A stretch of 64,000 nt of DNA from Paraburkholderia bryophila (GCF_013409255.1 NZ_JACCAS010000002.1:2222001-2286000), one strand, 5' to 3'; shown: positions 52,814 to 62,350, counted from the stretch's first letter. Program-made: numbers and translations. The notes: generated by a model not told the origin, from the letters alone.

Positions 52814-53029
52814 GGGGTGACTCCTTGAGGGTTGCCCGGGATGAGATCAAGGCATGCGGCAGCGCGCTCGCGTACCTTCGATCGATGCTTCGATGCTACG
52901 CGCGAGTGGCCGTGGATGACGTCGCCAATAACGGCGCTGACGGCGTAGCGCGCGTTTTTTTCGGAGCGTGACAGCATTTTCTGCTGAATCGGCCCGACGT
53001 GGCGCACCGCAGACCAGGCCGCCGCGAAC

Positions 53030-54046
53030 TCAGCGCGTTCGTCGTGGCCCGGTCGATGCGCGTACCACCAGTTCGGGCGGCGGCGCGAGCACCATCGACG
53101 GTTGCTGGTGCGGCGTCTGGATCAGCCGGATCAAACTCGCGATCGACAACTCCGCGATCGCCGCCGTCTGGATCGCGACCGTGGTCAGCGCGGGATGCAC
53201 CTGATGCGCGAGCTGAATGTCGGTGATGCCGATCACCGAGACGTCCGCCGGCACCGCGCGGCCCAGCGTGATCAACGCCTGCGCCGCGCCGATCGCGAGC
53301 AGGTCGTTGGTGGCGAAAATCGCGGTGAGCTGCGGCCGGTTCGACATCAACTGCATGCAGGCGGCGTAACCGGCGTCGATCGAATCGCGAATCTGCAGCA
53401 CCGCGGCCGCATCGGCCTCGATGCCGGCCGCCCGCATCGCCGCGCGAAAGCCGTTCGAGCGCGCGTCTTGCAAACCGCCGCACCCGTCGCCGATCAACAG
53501 GCCGATATCGCGATGCCCCAGTTCGAGCAGATGCCGCGCGGCCAACTCGCCTGCGCGGGCGAAGTCCACCGCGATGCACGGCAGCGCGGGCGGCGACTCC
53601 GGGTGTTCCCACATGGCGAGCAGAATCGGCGCGCTGTGCGTGGCGGACGCGCAGAGGTCGTTGATCGTGATGTCCGTGTTCATGACGAGCACGCCGTCCG
53701 CCAGCGTGCCCGCGATCTGGTTCAGATACGCGCGGCCGATTTCGGCGTCGTCGTCGGTATTGCAGACCATCAGGAAGTGGCCGGCTTTGCGCGCCGCGCG
53801 TTCGGCGGCCAGCACGAACTCGGGGTAGAACGGGTTCGAGATGTTCGACAGCATCAACGCCAACGTCGACGAGCGGCCCTCGGCCAGCGCGCGGGCATTC
53901 AGATTCGGCCGGTAGCCGAGATCGGCAATTGCCTTCAGCACGCGCTCAGCGGTTTCCGGGCGGACTTTGTCGCGATTGCGCAGCACGTTGGAAACGGTGG
54001 CGGCGGTAACGTGCGCGCGCTTCGCCACTTCGGACAGGGTGACCAT
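53030..54046 (-). CDS. LacI-family repressor of the galactan locus
   Basis: This 338-residue protein has an N-terminal LacI helix-turn-helix (TLSEVAKRAHVTAATVSNVL, then NRDKVRPETAERVLKAIADL with hinge helix LNARALAEGRSS). A periplasmic-binding-like ligand domain follows. It is divergent from the ABC/GH42/GH53 operon. Two ATTTAA-N4-TTAAAT palindromes with central CG lie between, the form expected for LacI-family operators. A galacto-oligosaccharide inducer is inferred from the neighbours. Confidence 0.94.
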   Translation of the reverse strand: MVTLSEVAKRAHVTAATVSNVLRNRDKVRPETAERVLKAIADLGYRPNLNARALAEGRSSTLALMLSNISNPFYPEFVLAAERAARKAGHFLMVCNTDDDAEIGRAYLNQIAGTLADGVLVMNTDITINDLCASATHSAPILLAMWEHPESPPALPCIAVDFARAGELAARHLLELGHRDIGLLIGDGCGGLQDARSNGFRAAMRAAGIEADAAAVLQIRDSIDAGYAACMQLMSNRPQLTAIFATNDLLAIGAAQALITLGRAVPADVSVIGITDIQLAHQVHPALTTVAIQTAAIAELSIASLIRLIQTPHQQPSMVLAPPPELVVRASTGPRRTR

Positions 54047-54142
54047 AGTCTTGTTATCCCAAATTCAGGGAATGCGATTCAAATGTTGCAGGCCGAGGGC
54101 GACGTTGATAACTTTGCAAAAAACACAGCGGAGACACTCATC

Positions 54143-54226
54143 ATGGCTTTTTCCCTCGAACACGAATTTAAGCGATTAAATGCCTGCCGCACAAGGTCTG
54201 GCCGTTTATTTTTTACAAAAATTTAA
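54143..54226 (+). CDS. Possible 27-residue leader peptide spanning both operators
   Basis: An ATG at 54143 with GGAG nine bases upstream opens a 27-codon frame ending at TAA 54226, beginning MAFSLEHEFKRLNACRTRS. It runs through the first palindrome and ends inside the second, just before the ABC ATPase gene. It may be chance; it would matter only if transcription starts upstream of 54129. Confidence 0.22.
   Translation: MAFSLEHEFKRLNACRTRSGRLFFTKI
54166..54181. promoter_or_regulatory. LacI-family operator O1
   Basis: ATTTAAGCGATTAAAT is a 6-bp perfect dyad with the LacI-type central CG. Including one flanking base on the left it matches O2 at 16 of 17 positions. Its AT-richness stands out from the surrounding DNA. 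Confidence 0.7.
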
Positions 54227-54236
54227 GCGGTTAAAT
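54221..54236. promoter_or_regulatory. LacI-family operator O2
   Basis: ATTTAAGCGGTTAAAT is the second copy, 55 bp centre to centre from O1 and 14 bp before the ATPase start codon. The spacing of about five helical turns allows cooperative binding or looping by a dimer-of-dimers repressor. Confidence 0.7.
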
Positions 54237-54250
54237 CCACGGAGGGCAGC

Positions 54251-55390
54251 ATGGCGGCAATTCGTTTGACGAACGTGCAGAAGTCGTACGGTGAGCATCC
54301 GCCGGTGATCCGGCGCGTGAATCTGGACATCGCGCAGCACGAGTTTTGTGTGTTTCTCGGGCCTTCGGGCTGCGGCAAGTCGACCTTGCTGAGAATGATC
54401 GCCGGTCTCGAAGATTTGAGCGAAGGCGAGTTGCATATCGGCGGGCGTCTGATGAACGACGTGCCTTCTGCGGCACGCGGTGTGGCGATGGTGTTTCAGA
54501 GCTACGCGCTGTTTCCGCACATGACCGTGTTCGACAACATGGCGTTCGGCCTGAAGCTCGCGAAGCAACCGAAGGATGTGATCGACAGCAAGGTGCGGGA
54601 GGCCGCGCGCATTCTGCAACTGGACGCGTTTCTGGAGCGCTATCCGAAAGCGTTGTCGGGCGGGCAACGTCAGCGTGTTGCGATCGGCCGCGCGATCGTG
54701 CGCGAGCCCGGCGTGTTCCTGTTCGACGAACCGTTGTCGAATCTCGACGCCGCGTTGCGAGGTCAGACGCGGGTCGAAATCGCCCGTTTGCATCAGCGCT
54801 TTGCCAATGCGAGCGTGGTCTATGTGACGCACGATCAGGTCGAGGCCATGACGCTCGCCGACCGCATTGTGTTGCTGCACGCCGGCGCCGATGCGGAGCG
54901 CTTCGGGAGCGTCGCGCAAAGCGGCGCGCCGCTCGAGTTGTATCACCATCCGAAGTCGCGCTTCGTGGCGGGATTCATCGGCTCGCCGCGAATGAATTTC
55001 ATCGACGCCGTAGTCGAGTCGATCGAGCCGGGCCGTGTGAGCGTCACGCTCGCGCAAAGCGGCGAGACGTTGATCGCGCAAGTAGACGGCCAGCGCTTGC
55101 AGCGCGGCCAACCGGTCACGCTCGGCGTGCGGCCCGAGCATGTGTGCCTCGACGGCGACGAACAATCGATCCAATGCACGACCGTCCTGTCGGAACGCCT
55201 CGGCGAGCACAGCTATATTCACGCGGATCACGCGGGCGGCTCGCTTGTCGCGAAGGCCGCGGGCGACACGCCGATCGGCTCGGGCGAACGCATTCGCATT
55301 CACGTTCCGTCCGCCGCGTGTCATCTGTTCGACGCGGATGGCGTCGCCTTGCGGCGCAGTCGCTTCGAACCCGAACGGGTCGCCGCCTGA
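54251..55390 (+). CDS. Sugar ABC transporter ATP-binding protein (MalK/UgpC type)
   Basis: This 379-residue ATPase has Walker A LGPSGCGKST, the signature LSGGQRQRVAIGRA, Walker B VFLFDEPLSNLD, the H-loop VYVTHDQVEA and C-terminal TOBE/regulatory domains. A short insertion (GADAERFGSVAQS) replaces the usual turn before APLELYHHP. It powers import of galacto-oligosaccharides by the permeases downstream. It is the first gene of the operon, with GGAGGG seven bases upstream. Confidence 0.94.
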   Translation: MAAIRLTNVQKSYGEHPPVIRRVNLDIAQHEFCVFLGPSGCGKSTLLRMIAGLEDLSEGELHIGGRLMNDVPSAARGVAMVFQSYALFPHMTVFDNMAFGLKLAKQPKDVIDSKVREAARILQLDAFLERYPKALSGGQRQRVAIGRAIVREPGVFLFDEPLSNLDAALRGQTRVEIARLHQRFANASVVYVTHDQVEAMTLADRIVLLHAGADAERFGSVAQSGAPLELYHHPKSRFVAGFIGSPRMNFIDAVVESIEPGRVSVTLAQSGETLIAQVDGQRLQRGQPVTLGVRPEHVCLDGDEQSIQCTTVLSERLGEHSYIHADHAGGSLVAKAAGDTPIGSGERIRIHVPSAACHLFDADGVALRRSRFEPERVAA

Positions 55391-55501
55391 AGCCGCGCTA
55401 ACGAAGCGCGCGTTTATACCGAACCAGATTCCGCCACAGAGCGGGTTACATCGCTGCCAGCCGCGGGCTGTCAGCCAACAAGGTAGTCAAGGAGACACAA
55501 G

Positions 55502-56755
55502 ATGATTGCTCTACGCCTTCGCCGTCTTGCGCAACTGTCGGTCGCAGCCGCTCTGGTTGCCGGCACACTCTGTTGCGCCACAGCCGACGCCGCCACGCTC
55601 AACGTCAACGTATCGGCGCGCGGCAACCAGCGTTCGACCTGGCAGGACGCGTTCGACAAGTTCAAGAAAGCGAACCCCGACGTCGACCTCAAGGTGACCT
55701 ACATCACCGAGGAAGCGTACAAGGTGCAGATGGGCGGCTGGCTCGCCACCGATCCGCCCGACGTCGTGTCGTGGCACGACGGCGAACGGATGGCCTATTA
55801 CGCGCAACGTGGCCTGCTCGAAGACCTGTCGCCAGACTGGACGAAGAACGGCTGGTCGCAGCAATACGCGTCGGTCAAGGAAGCGTCGACGTATAAGGGC
55901 AAGCAGTACGCGGCGCCGCTCGGCTACGACGCGTACGGGTTCTTCTATCGCAAGGATCTGTTCGACAAAGCCGGCATCAAGGGCGAGCCGAAAACCTGGG
56001 ACGAGTTTCTCGACGCCTGCAAGAAGCTGAAAGCGAGCGGCGTGGCGCCGATCGCGGTGGCCGCGCGCGATAGCTGGACACTCGCCGCCTGGTTCGATTA
56101 CCTCGATCTGCGGATCAACGGCAACGCGTTCCATCAGCAATTGATGGCGGGCGAAATTCCGTACACCGACGTGCGCGTGAAGAAGGTCTACGCCGCGTGG
56201 AAAACGCTGATCGACGATCACTATTTCATCGACAACGCGCTCTCGTACGACCTCGATTCGATCGCGCCGTTTCTCGTGAACGGCAAGGCGTCGATGATGC
56301 TGATGGGCACCTTCTTCTCCGCGAGCATTCCGCCGTCGATCAAACCGCAAACCGGTTTCTTCCGCTTCCCGGTGATCGACGCCAACGTGCCGATGGCCGA
56401 AGACGGTCCGGTCAACGTGCTGCTGATCCCTGCCAAAGCGAAGAACAAGGCCGACGCCCGCAAGCTGCTGGCCTTCATGGAACAGCCGCAGATCAATGCG
56501 GATCTCGCGAAGGGCTGGGGGCAACTGCCGTCGAACAGTCAGTCGGCTGAACCGGAAGACGCGATCTCCAAGGTCGGCTTCCAGACGCTCGCGAACACGA
56601 AGGGCGGCATCGCGCAGTTCTACGACCGCGACATGCAGAAGGAAATGGCCGACGAAGGCATGAAAGCAATGCAGCAGTTCTACAGCGATCCGTCGCAACT
56701 CGACGCCGTGCTCGTGCGCCTCGAAGCGACTCGCAAACGCATCTACCAGAAGTAA
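55502..56755 (+). CDS. Sugar ABC transporter solute-binding protein
   Basis: This 417-residue family-1 binding protein has a signal peptide (LRRLAQLSVAAALVAGTLC, cleavage near ATADAA). Hallmarks are TWQDAFDKFKKANPDVDLKV, VVSWHDGERMAYYA and the segment GYDAYGFFYRKDLFDKAG. It captures an oligosaccharide in the periplasm, most likely beta-1,4-galactobiose or longer galacto-oligosaccharides, given the enzymes encoded downstream. AAGGAGA precedes the ATG. Confidence 0.93.
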   Translation: MIALRLRRLAQLSVAAALVAGTLCCATADAATLNVNVSARGNQRSTWQDAFDKFKKANPDVDLKVTYITEEAYKVQMGGWLATDPPDVVSWHDGERMAYYAQRGLLEDLSPDWTKNGWSQQYASVKEASTYKGKQYAAPLGYDAYGFFYRKDLFDKAGIKGEPKTWDEFLDACKKLKASGVAPIAVAARDSWTLAAWFDYLDLRINGNAFHQQLMAGEIPYTDVRVKKVYAAWKTLIDDHYFIDNALSYDLDSIAPFLVNGKASMMLMGTFFSASIPPSIKPQTGFFRFPVIDANVPMAEDGPVNVLLIPAKAKNKADARKLLAFMEQPQINADLAKGWGQLPSNSQSAEPEDAISKVGFQTLANTKGGIAQFYDRDMQKEMADEGMKAMQQFYSDPSQLDAVLVRLEATRKRIYQK

Positions 56756-56821
56756 GTCCCTAAGCGCCGGCGGCGTAGCAACCGCCAGCGCTTGCCTTCG
56801 ATCTTCGACGAGGCCCGATCC

Positions 56822-57727
56822 ATGTCTCAATCCGCAGCGCGCCGCTTACCCGCGGCGCAGCACCGTCACGTCTCGACGACGCGCCGTCATCAGCATCGCG
56901 CCGCGTTTTTCTTCCTGTTGCCGGGTTGCGCGTTGTTTTGCCTATGCGTGGTTTATCCGATCTTCAGCAGCATCTCGCTCAGCTTTTATCACTGGGACGG
57001 CATGACGCCGAAGACCTTCGCGGGTCTGGACAACTACATCGAACTGTTCCAGTCCGACACGTTCTACACGGCGCTTAAAAACAATCTGATCTGGCTCGCG
57101 CTGTTCCTGCTTGCGCCGCCGCTCGGCCTGCTGTTCGCGTTGTATCTGAACCAGCACATGCGCGGCATGCGGGTCGTGAAGTCGTTGTTCTTCGCGCCGT
57201 TCGTGCTCTCCGGCGTGGTGGTGGGGCTCGTGTTCAGCTGGTTCTACGATCCGGGTTTCGGCCTGCTGCGGCTGATTGTCGGCCACGGCATTCCGGTGCT
57301 CGGCGATCCGCACACGGTGACGTTCGGGATCATCTTCGCCGCGCTGTGGCCGCAAACGCCGTTCTGCATGGTGCTGTATCTCACCGGTCTCACCGGCATC
57401 AATCCGGAAGTGGTCGAGGCGGCGCGCATGGAAGGCGCGAAGGGCGTGCGTTTGCTCTGGCACGTGATCCTGCCGCAATTGCGGCCCGCCACCTTCATGG
57501 CGGTTGTGCTGACCGTGATCGGCGCGCTGCGCAGCTTCGACCTGATCGCGGTGATGAGCGGCGGCGGCCCGTTCGACAGCTCCACGGTGCTCGCCTATTA
57601 CATGTACGACCAGGCGATCAAGTACTACCGCGAAGGCTATTCCGCGGCGATTGCCGTCGTGCTGTTCGCCATCATGCTCGTCTACATCGTGTTCCATCTG
57701 CGCCGCATGCTGCGCGAAGAACGCTGA
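56822..57727 (+). CDS. Sugar ABC transporter permease (MalF-like)
   Basis: This 301-residue permease has six helices after a basic cytoplasmic N-terminus of about 35 residues, and the EAA coupling loop EAARMEGAKGVRLLWHVILP. It pairs with the permease encoded next. ATG 56822 is chosen since the family starts there and GAGG lies upstream. Confidence 0.93.
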   Translation: MSQSAARRLPAAQHRHVSTTRRHQHRAAFFFLLPGCALFCLCVVYPIFSSISLSFYHWDGMTPKTFAGLDNYIELFQSDTFYTALKNNLIWLALFLLAPPLGLLFALYLNQHMRGMRVVKSLFFAPFVLSGVVVGLVFSWFYDPGFGLLRLIVGHGIPVLGDPHTVTFGIIFAALWPQTPFCMVLYLTGLTGINPEVVEAARMEGAKGVRLLWHVILPQLRPATFMAVVLTVIGALRSFDLIAVMSGGGPFDSSTVLAYYMYDQAIKYYREGYSAAIAVVLFAIMLVYIVFHLRRMLREER

Positions 57728-57746
57728 TTTTCAGGAGGTTCGTGTC

Positions 57747-58598
57747 ATGTATCCGCTTCCCGTCGAACGCTGGAAACCGCTCAATCGCACGCTTTATAAA
57801 GTGTCGTTGCCGATCGCGTTGCTGATCTGGCTGCTGCCCATGCTGGCTGTGCTCGTCACGTCGATCCGCTCGTCCGATGAATTGTCGCAAGGCGATTATT
57901 GGGGCTGGCCGAAACATTTTGCGTTAATCGAAAACTACGGCACGGCGCTCACGCAAACGCCGATGCTGCATTACTTCGCCAATAGCGTGTTGATTACCGT
58001 GCCGTCGGTACTCGGCGCGATCGTGCTGGCGTCGATGGCGGGCTTTGCGTTGGCGACCTATCGCTTTCCCGGCAATACGGCGGTGTTGTTCGCGTTCGTC
58101 GCGGGCAATTTCGTGCCGATCCAGATTCTGATGATCCCGGTGCGCGACATGGCGTTGAAAGTCGGCCTGTTCAATAGCGTGTGGGCGCTGGTGATTTTTC
58201 ATGTGTCGTTTCAGACCGGTTTTTGCACGCTGTTTCTGCGCAATTTCATCAAGCAGTTGCCCTTCGAAATGATCGAAGCCGCGCGCGTGGAAGGCGCGAG
58301 CGAATGGACCATCTACTGGCGCATCGTGCTGCCGCTGATCCGGCCGGCGCTCGCCGCGCTCGGCATTCTCGTCTTCACGTTCGTCTGGAACGACTACTTC
58401 TGGGCGTTGTGTCTCACGCAAGGCGACGACGCCGCGCCGATCACCGTGGGCGTCGCCGCGCTCAAGGGGCAATGGACGACGGCATGGAATCTGGTCGCCG
58501 CGGGTTCGGTACTAGCCGCGCTGCCTTCCGTGCTGATGTTCTTCCTGATGCAGAAGCACTTCGTCGCCGGCTTGACGTTCGGTGCGAGCAAAGGCTGA
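57747..58598 (+). CDS. Sugar ABC transporter permease (MalG-like)
   Basis: This 283-residue permease has six helices and the EAA loop EAARVEGASEWTIYWRIVLP. CAGGAGG stands nine bases before ATG 57747. It completes the importer, followed 37 bp later by the GH42 beta-galactosidase gene, so uptake and hydrolysis are co-expressed. Confidence 0.93.
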   Translation: MYPLPVERWKPLNRTLYKVSLPIALLIWLLPMLAVLVTSIRSSDELSQGDYWGWPKHFALIENYGTALTQTPMLHYFANSVLITVPSVLGAIVLASMAGFALATYRFPGNTAVLFAFVAGNFVPIQILMIPVRDMALKVGLFNSVWALVIFHVSFQTGFCTLFLRNFIKQLPFEMIEAARVEGASEWTIYWRIVLPLIRPALAALGILVFTFVWNDYFWALCLTQGDDAAPITVGVAALKGQWTTAWNLVAAGSVLAALPSVLMFFLMQKHFVAGLTFGASKG

Positions 58599-58635
58599 AC
58601 GCCTGCCCGTCTTCAACTACTCACGAGATACGTTC

Positions 58636-60606
58636 ATGCAACTAGGTGTTTGCTATTACCCGGAACAATGGCCCCGTTCGATGTGGGCCGACGACGCAAA
58701 GCGGATGGTCGAACTCGGCATCACGCACGTGCGGATCGCCGAATTCGCGTGGAGCCGGATGGAACCGCGCGCCGGCGAATTCGTGTGGGAATGGCTCGAC
58801 GAAGCGGTCGCCGTGCTGGCCGCGGCGGGACTGAAGCTGGTGCTCGGCACGCCGACCGCCTCGCCGCCGAAGTGGCTGGTCGACGCGCATCCGGACGTGC
58901 TGCCGGTGCGCGCCGACGGCACGCGCTGGAACTTCGGCTCGCGCCGTCACTACGATATTTCAAGCGACACGTACCGGCGCGAATGCGTGCGGATCGTCAG
59001 CGCGATGGCGGCGCGCTATGGGCGTCATCCCTCTATCGTGGCGTGGCAAACCGATAATGAACTCGGCTGTCACGATACCGTGCCGAGTTATTCCGCCGCC
59101 GCGCTGGCGCGTTTTCATCGCTGGCTGCATCTGCGCTATGGCACCGTCGGCGCATTGAACGACGCCTGGGGCAATGTGTTCTGGAGCATGGAGTATCCGT
59201 CGTTCGACGCGATCGGCCTGCCGAACCTCACGCCCACCGACGCTAATCCGATCCACCTGCTCGAATTCCGCCGCTTCATGTCCGACGAAGTGGCGAGCTT
59301 CCATTGCGAGCAGATCGACGTGTTGCGGCAGCATGCGCCCGACGCGGATCTGCTGCACAACTTCATGGGTTTTTTCACGACCTTCGATCACTACCGTTTC
59401 GCCGAAGGCGATGCGCTCGACGTTGCCGCGTGGGACAGCTATCCGATCGCCCGCACGGAGTCGATCGCGCTGCCCGACGAGCAGAAGGCACGCTACGCAC
59501 GGACCGCGCATCCCGATGTGTCGGCATTCGATCACGACCGCTACCGCGCCATCGGCCGTGGACGTTTCTGGGTGATGGAGCAGCAGGCGGGGCCGGTCAA
59601 CTGGGCGCCGTGGAATCCGGTGCCCGCGAAAGGCATGGTCCGACTCTGGGCCTATGAGGCGTTCGCGCACGGCGCGGAACTGGTGTCGTATTTCCGCTGG
59701 CGTCAGTGTCCGTATGCGCAGGAGCAGATGCATTCGGGCCTCAATCTGCCGAACGACGAATTGTCGCCGGGTGGCCTGGAAGTGCAACAGGCGGCGCGCG
59801 AGATTGCGGCGAGCCCGGCGTTGTCGGCACTGGGTGCGGCTGAGCGCGCGGCCGTTGCCGTGGTCTTCGACTACGAGACGCAATGGATGTTCGAGATTCA
59901 GCGTCATGGCAGAAGCTTCGATTACCAGACGCTGGCGTTCGACTACTACGAGTCGCTGCGTGAATTGGGACTCGACGTCGATATCGTGCCGCGCAACGCG
60001 GATCTTTCGGCGTATCGGCTGGTGGTCGTGCCGAGCGTCGCCGTGATGGATGACGCACTGGTCGATCAGATCGAACGCAGTACCGCGCAATGGGTCTTCG
60101 GGCCGCGCAGCGGCTCGAAAACGAATCTGTTCGCGATTCCGTCGACCCTGCCGCCCGGTGCCCTGCAACGCGTGCTGCCGATCCAGGTGCTGGAAGTGGA
60201 AACGCTGCGTCCCACGCTCGCGCCCGCGCTGTCGATCGGCGATACCGATGGCGTGGCGCTGCATTGGCGTGAGCATGTTCGCGCCAACGGCGAGACCCGC
60301 ATCGAAGCGCAATTCGACGACGCATGGCCGGCGATTCTCTCGCACGGCAACGTGCGCTACGTAGCGGGCTGGTTATCGCACGCGTTGCATCGCGAGGTGC
60401 TGGCCCAGGCGGCGCGGCAAGCCGGTATCGCAACACAACGGCTACCCGACGGCGTGCGGATTCGCCGGCGTGGCGAGCTGACCTTCGCGTTCAACTTCGG
60501 CCCCGAACTCGCGCAAGCGCCCGCACCGGCCCATGCGGACTTCGTACTTGGCCACGCGCAGTTAAATACCGGCGACGTCTGTGCATGGCGAACCGTCGGC
60601 GACTGA
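58636..60606 (+). CDS. GH42 beta-galactosidase
   Basis: This 656-residue enzyme is without signal peptide, hence cytoplasmic. GH42 features: start LGVCYYPEQWP, acid/base Glu142 in AWQTDNELGCHDT, nucleophile Glu315 in FWVMEQQAGPVNW, then the trimerisation domain (WMFEIQRHGRSFDYQ) and a small C-terminal beta domain. GH42 enzymes remove terminal galactose from galacto-oligosaccharides released from arabinogalactan. Context with an importer and a GH53 galactanase fits exactly. ATG 58636 is chosen as the family start. Confidence 0.95.
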   Translation: MQLGVCYYPEQWPRSMWADDAKRMVELGITHVRIAEFAWSRMEPRAGEFVWEWLDEAVAVLAAAGLKLVLGTPTASPPKWLVDAHPDVLPVRADGTRWNFGSRRHYDISSDTYRRECVRIVSAMAARYGRHPSIVAWQTDNELGCHDTVPSYSAAALARFHRWLHLRYGTVGALNDAWGNVFWSMEYPSFDAIGLPNLTPTDANPIHLLEFRRFMSDEVASFHCEQIDVLRQHAPDADLLHNFMGFFTTFDHYRFAEGDALDVAAWDSYPIARTESIALPDEQKARYARTAHPDVSAFDHDRYRAIGRGRFWVMEQQAGPVNWAPWNPVPAKGMVRLWAYEAFAHGAELVSYFRWRQCPYAQEQMHSGLNLPNDELSPGGLEVQQAAREIAASPALSALGAAERAAVAVVFDYETQWMFEIQRHGRSFDYQTLAFDYYESLRELGLDVDIVPRNADLSAYRLVVVPSVAVMDDALVDQIERSTAQWVFGPRSGSKTNLFAIPSTLPPGALQRVLPIQVLEVETLRPTLAPALSIGDTDGVALHWREHVRANGETRIEAQFDDAWPAILSHGNVRYVAGWLSHALHREVLAQAARQAGIATQRLPDGVRIRRRGELTFAFNFGPELAQAPAPAHADFVLGHAQLNTGDVCAWRTVGD

Positions 60607-60676
60607 GATTCAAGCGCTTCAACCTGGAGCAGGCGGCCTTCATAAGAACCGCCGTTCAATCAATGGAGGGTGACAG

Positions 60677-61846
60677 ATGAACCGAAGAGAAATGCTCGGC
60701 TGGTTGGCGTCGGCAGCAGCGGCGACCGGTGTGGGTGCAACGGTCGGCGTGCCGGCCTTCGCGGCCGAAGCGGCCGACGTAGATTTGACCGCGCGTGGCA
60801 GCCGTTTTGCGAAAGGCGCGGACGTATCGACGCTGCTCGAACTGGAAGCCAACGGCGCGAAGTTCTACGAACATGGCAAGCCGCTCGATTGTCTGTTCAT
60901 GTTGCGGAGCCACGGCGTCGACGCGATTCGAATCAAGGTCTGGAACGATCCCGGCAATCCGAACTTTTTCCCGGCGGATCAAAGCCCAGCAGCGGGTTAT
61001 AACAATGCCGAGCATGTGCGCGTACTGGCACGCCGCGCCGCCGCACTCGGCATGCGGGTGTTGATCGACTTCCACTACAGCGACTGGTGGGCGGATCCGG
61101 GCAAGCAGTATCCGCCGCATGCGTGGGTCGGCAAGGATCTCGCGCAGACCTGCGCGCTGCTATCCGATTACACCTCGCACGTGTTGAACCTGCTCAAACG
61201 AGACGGTGTGCGTCCCGAGTGGGTGCAAGTGGGCAATGAGATCACCGGCGGCATGCTGTGGCCGCTCGGCAAGTACGACCAGTGGGACAACCTCGCGCAA
61301 TTGCTGAAGGCGGGGCATGACGCCGTCAAATCCGTCGACGACCGGATCAAGGTCATGCTGCATCTCGATAGCGGCGGCAACAATGCAACCAGCCGCTGGT
61401 GGTTCGACAGCGCGACGCAGCGGGGTGTGACGTTCGATGTGATCGGCCTGTCTTACTACCCGCAATGGCAAGGTTCGCTCAGCGATCTGCAGAACAATGC
61501 GAACGATATGGCGGCACGCTACGACAAGGATGTGATGGTGGTCGAGACCGCATACCCGTGGACCACTAGCGACGGCGATTCCGAACCCAACTCGATGACC
61601 AACACCGGCTCCACGACGTTCCCGCAGACGCCTGCGGGCCAGGCGCAGTTTCTCGGCGCGGTGACGGATATCGTCAAGGCGATACCGGGCGGCCGCGGCA
61701 AAGGCGTGTTCTGGTGGGAGCCGGAGTGGATCCCGACGCCGAATGTCGGATGGAAAGTCGGCGCGGGCGATCAGTGGGACAACAACACGTTGTTCGATTT
61801 CCACGGCAACGCGCTGAGTTCGCTGGATGCGTTTCGCAGGCGTTAG
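60677..61846 (+). CDS. GH53 arabinogalactan endo-beta-1,4-galactanase
   Basis: This 389-residue secreted enzyme has an N-terminal export signal (NRREMLGWLASAAAATGVG, possibly Tat). The GH53 fold shows AKGADVSTLLELEANGAKF, IRIKVWNDPGNPN, acid/base Glu188 in VQVGNEITGGMLWP and nucleophile Glu290 in MVVETAYPW. It cuts beta-1,4-galactan side chains of pectin into galacto-oligosaccharides for the ABC importer encoded upstream. It is the last gene of the operon. GGAGG precedes the ATG. Confidence 0.94.
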   Translation: MNRREMLGWLASAAAATGVGATVGVPAFAAEAADVDLTARGSRFAKGADVSTLLELEANGAKFYEHGKPLDCLFMLRSHGVDAIRIKVWNDPGNPNFFPADQSPAAGYNNAEHVRVLARRAAALGMRVLIDFHYSDWWADPGKQYPPHAWVGKDLAQTCALLSDYTSHVLNLLKRDGVRPEWVQVGNEITGGMLWPLGKYDQWDNLAQLLKAGHDAVKSVDDRIKVMLHLDSGGNNATSRWWFDSATQRGVTFDVIGLSYYPQWQGSLSDLQNNANDMAARYDKDVMVVETAYPWTTSDGDSEPNSMTNTGSTTFPQTPAGQAQFLGAVTDIVKAIPGGRGKGVFWWEPEWIPTPNVGWKVGAGDQWDNNTLFDFHGNALSSLDAFRRR

Positions 61847-61882
61847 TCCAAACGCTTGCACAAACACGTAGCCGCATGAACA

Positions 61883-61908
61883 GCAGGCGCTATTTCGCGG
61901 GCGCCTGC
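61883..61908. terminator. Hairpin at the convergent end of the galactan operon
   Basis: GCAGGCGC (61883-61890) pairs with GCGCCTGC (61901-61908) around a 10-base loop. It covers the stop of the minus-strand hypothetical gene and follows the GH53 gene by 36 bases. T tracts are poor. Confidence 0.35.
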
Positions 61909-62222
61909 GCTTTCTGCTGGTTCGCGCAATCCGACGTGAACACCATGCTCGCCTGATCCGGCGTCATATGCGGTGCGTTCGGCGCGTAGATTTTTTCGAT
62001 GATCGCGTCGACCGCTTGCCGGTCGGACGGATCCTTGTAGTACTTGGCCGCCTGATCGAGTGCTTGCGCCTTGGTCTTTTTATGCGAGCGCCACGACGCG
62101 ACCTGGCCGGCGATATCGCCGAGCGCGAAACATTGGTTGCTGACCGTCTGGGCGACGGCCTGGGCCGCCGGTTGGGCCAGGCACGCCGCTGCCAGCAGGG
62201 CGGATACGACTACGCGTTTCAT
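61890..62222 (-). CDS. Small secreted hypothetical protein
   Basis: This 110-residue protein has a signal peptide (KRVVVSALLAAACLA, cleavage near AQAVAQT). The mature part has two cysteines (NQCFALGD and TSDCANQQ) that may form a disulfide, and a helical middle (KAQALDQAAKYYKDPSDRQ). ATG 62222 gives the clean signal peptide. I do not recognise a family. It is convergent with the galactanase gene and unrelated to it by strand. Confidence 0.7.
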   Translation of the reverse strand: MKRVVVSALLAAACLAQPAAQAVAQTVSNQCFALGDIAGQVASWRSHKKTKAQALDQAAKYYKDPSDRQAVDAIIEKIYAPNAPHMTPDQASMVFTSDCANQQKAQAPAK

Positions 62223-62350
62223 GACCGGAATCCTGTCATTAAATGAGCGCGGTATCAAAGCGATGGCATGCGCCACCGCAGCGACCGCGCGAATAAAGAA
62301 CCGCGTAGTTTATCGGTAAGTGGCTTGCGACGTTTTTTTGCGCACGCGGA

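Noticed and set aside
54898..54942. Insertion in the galactan ABC ATPase before the TOBE domain
   Set aside because: I recall similar insertions in related proteobacterial sugar ATPases, so it is likely family variation rather than novelty.
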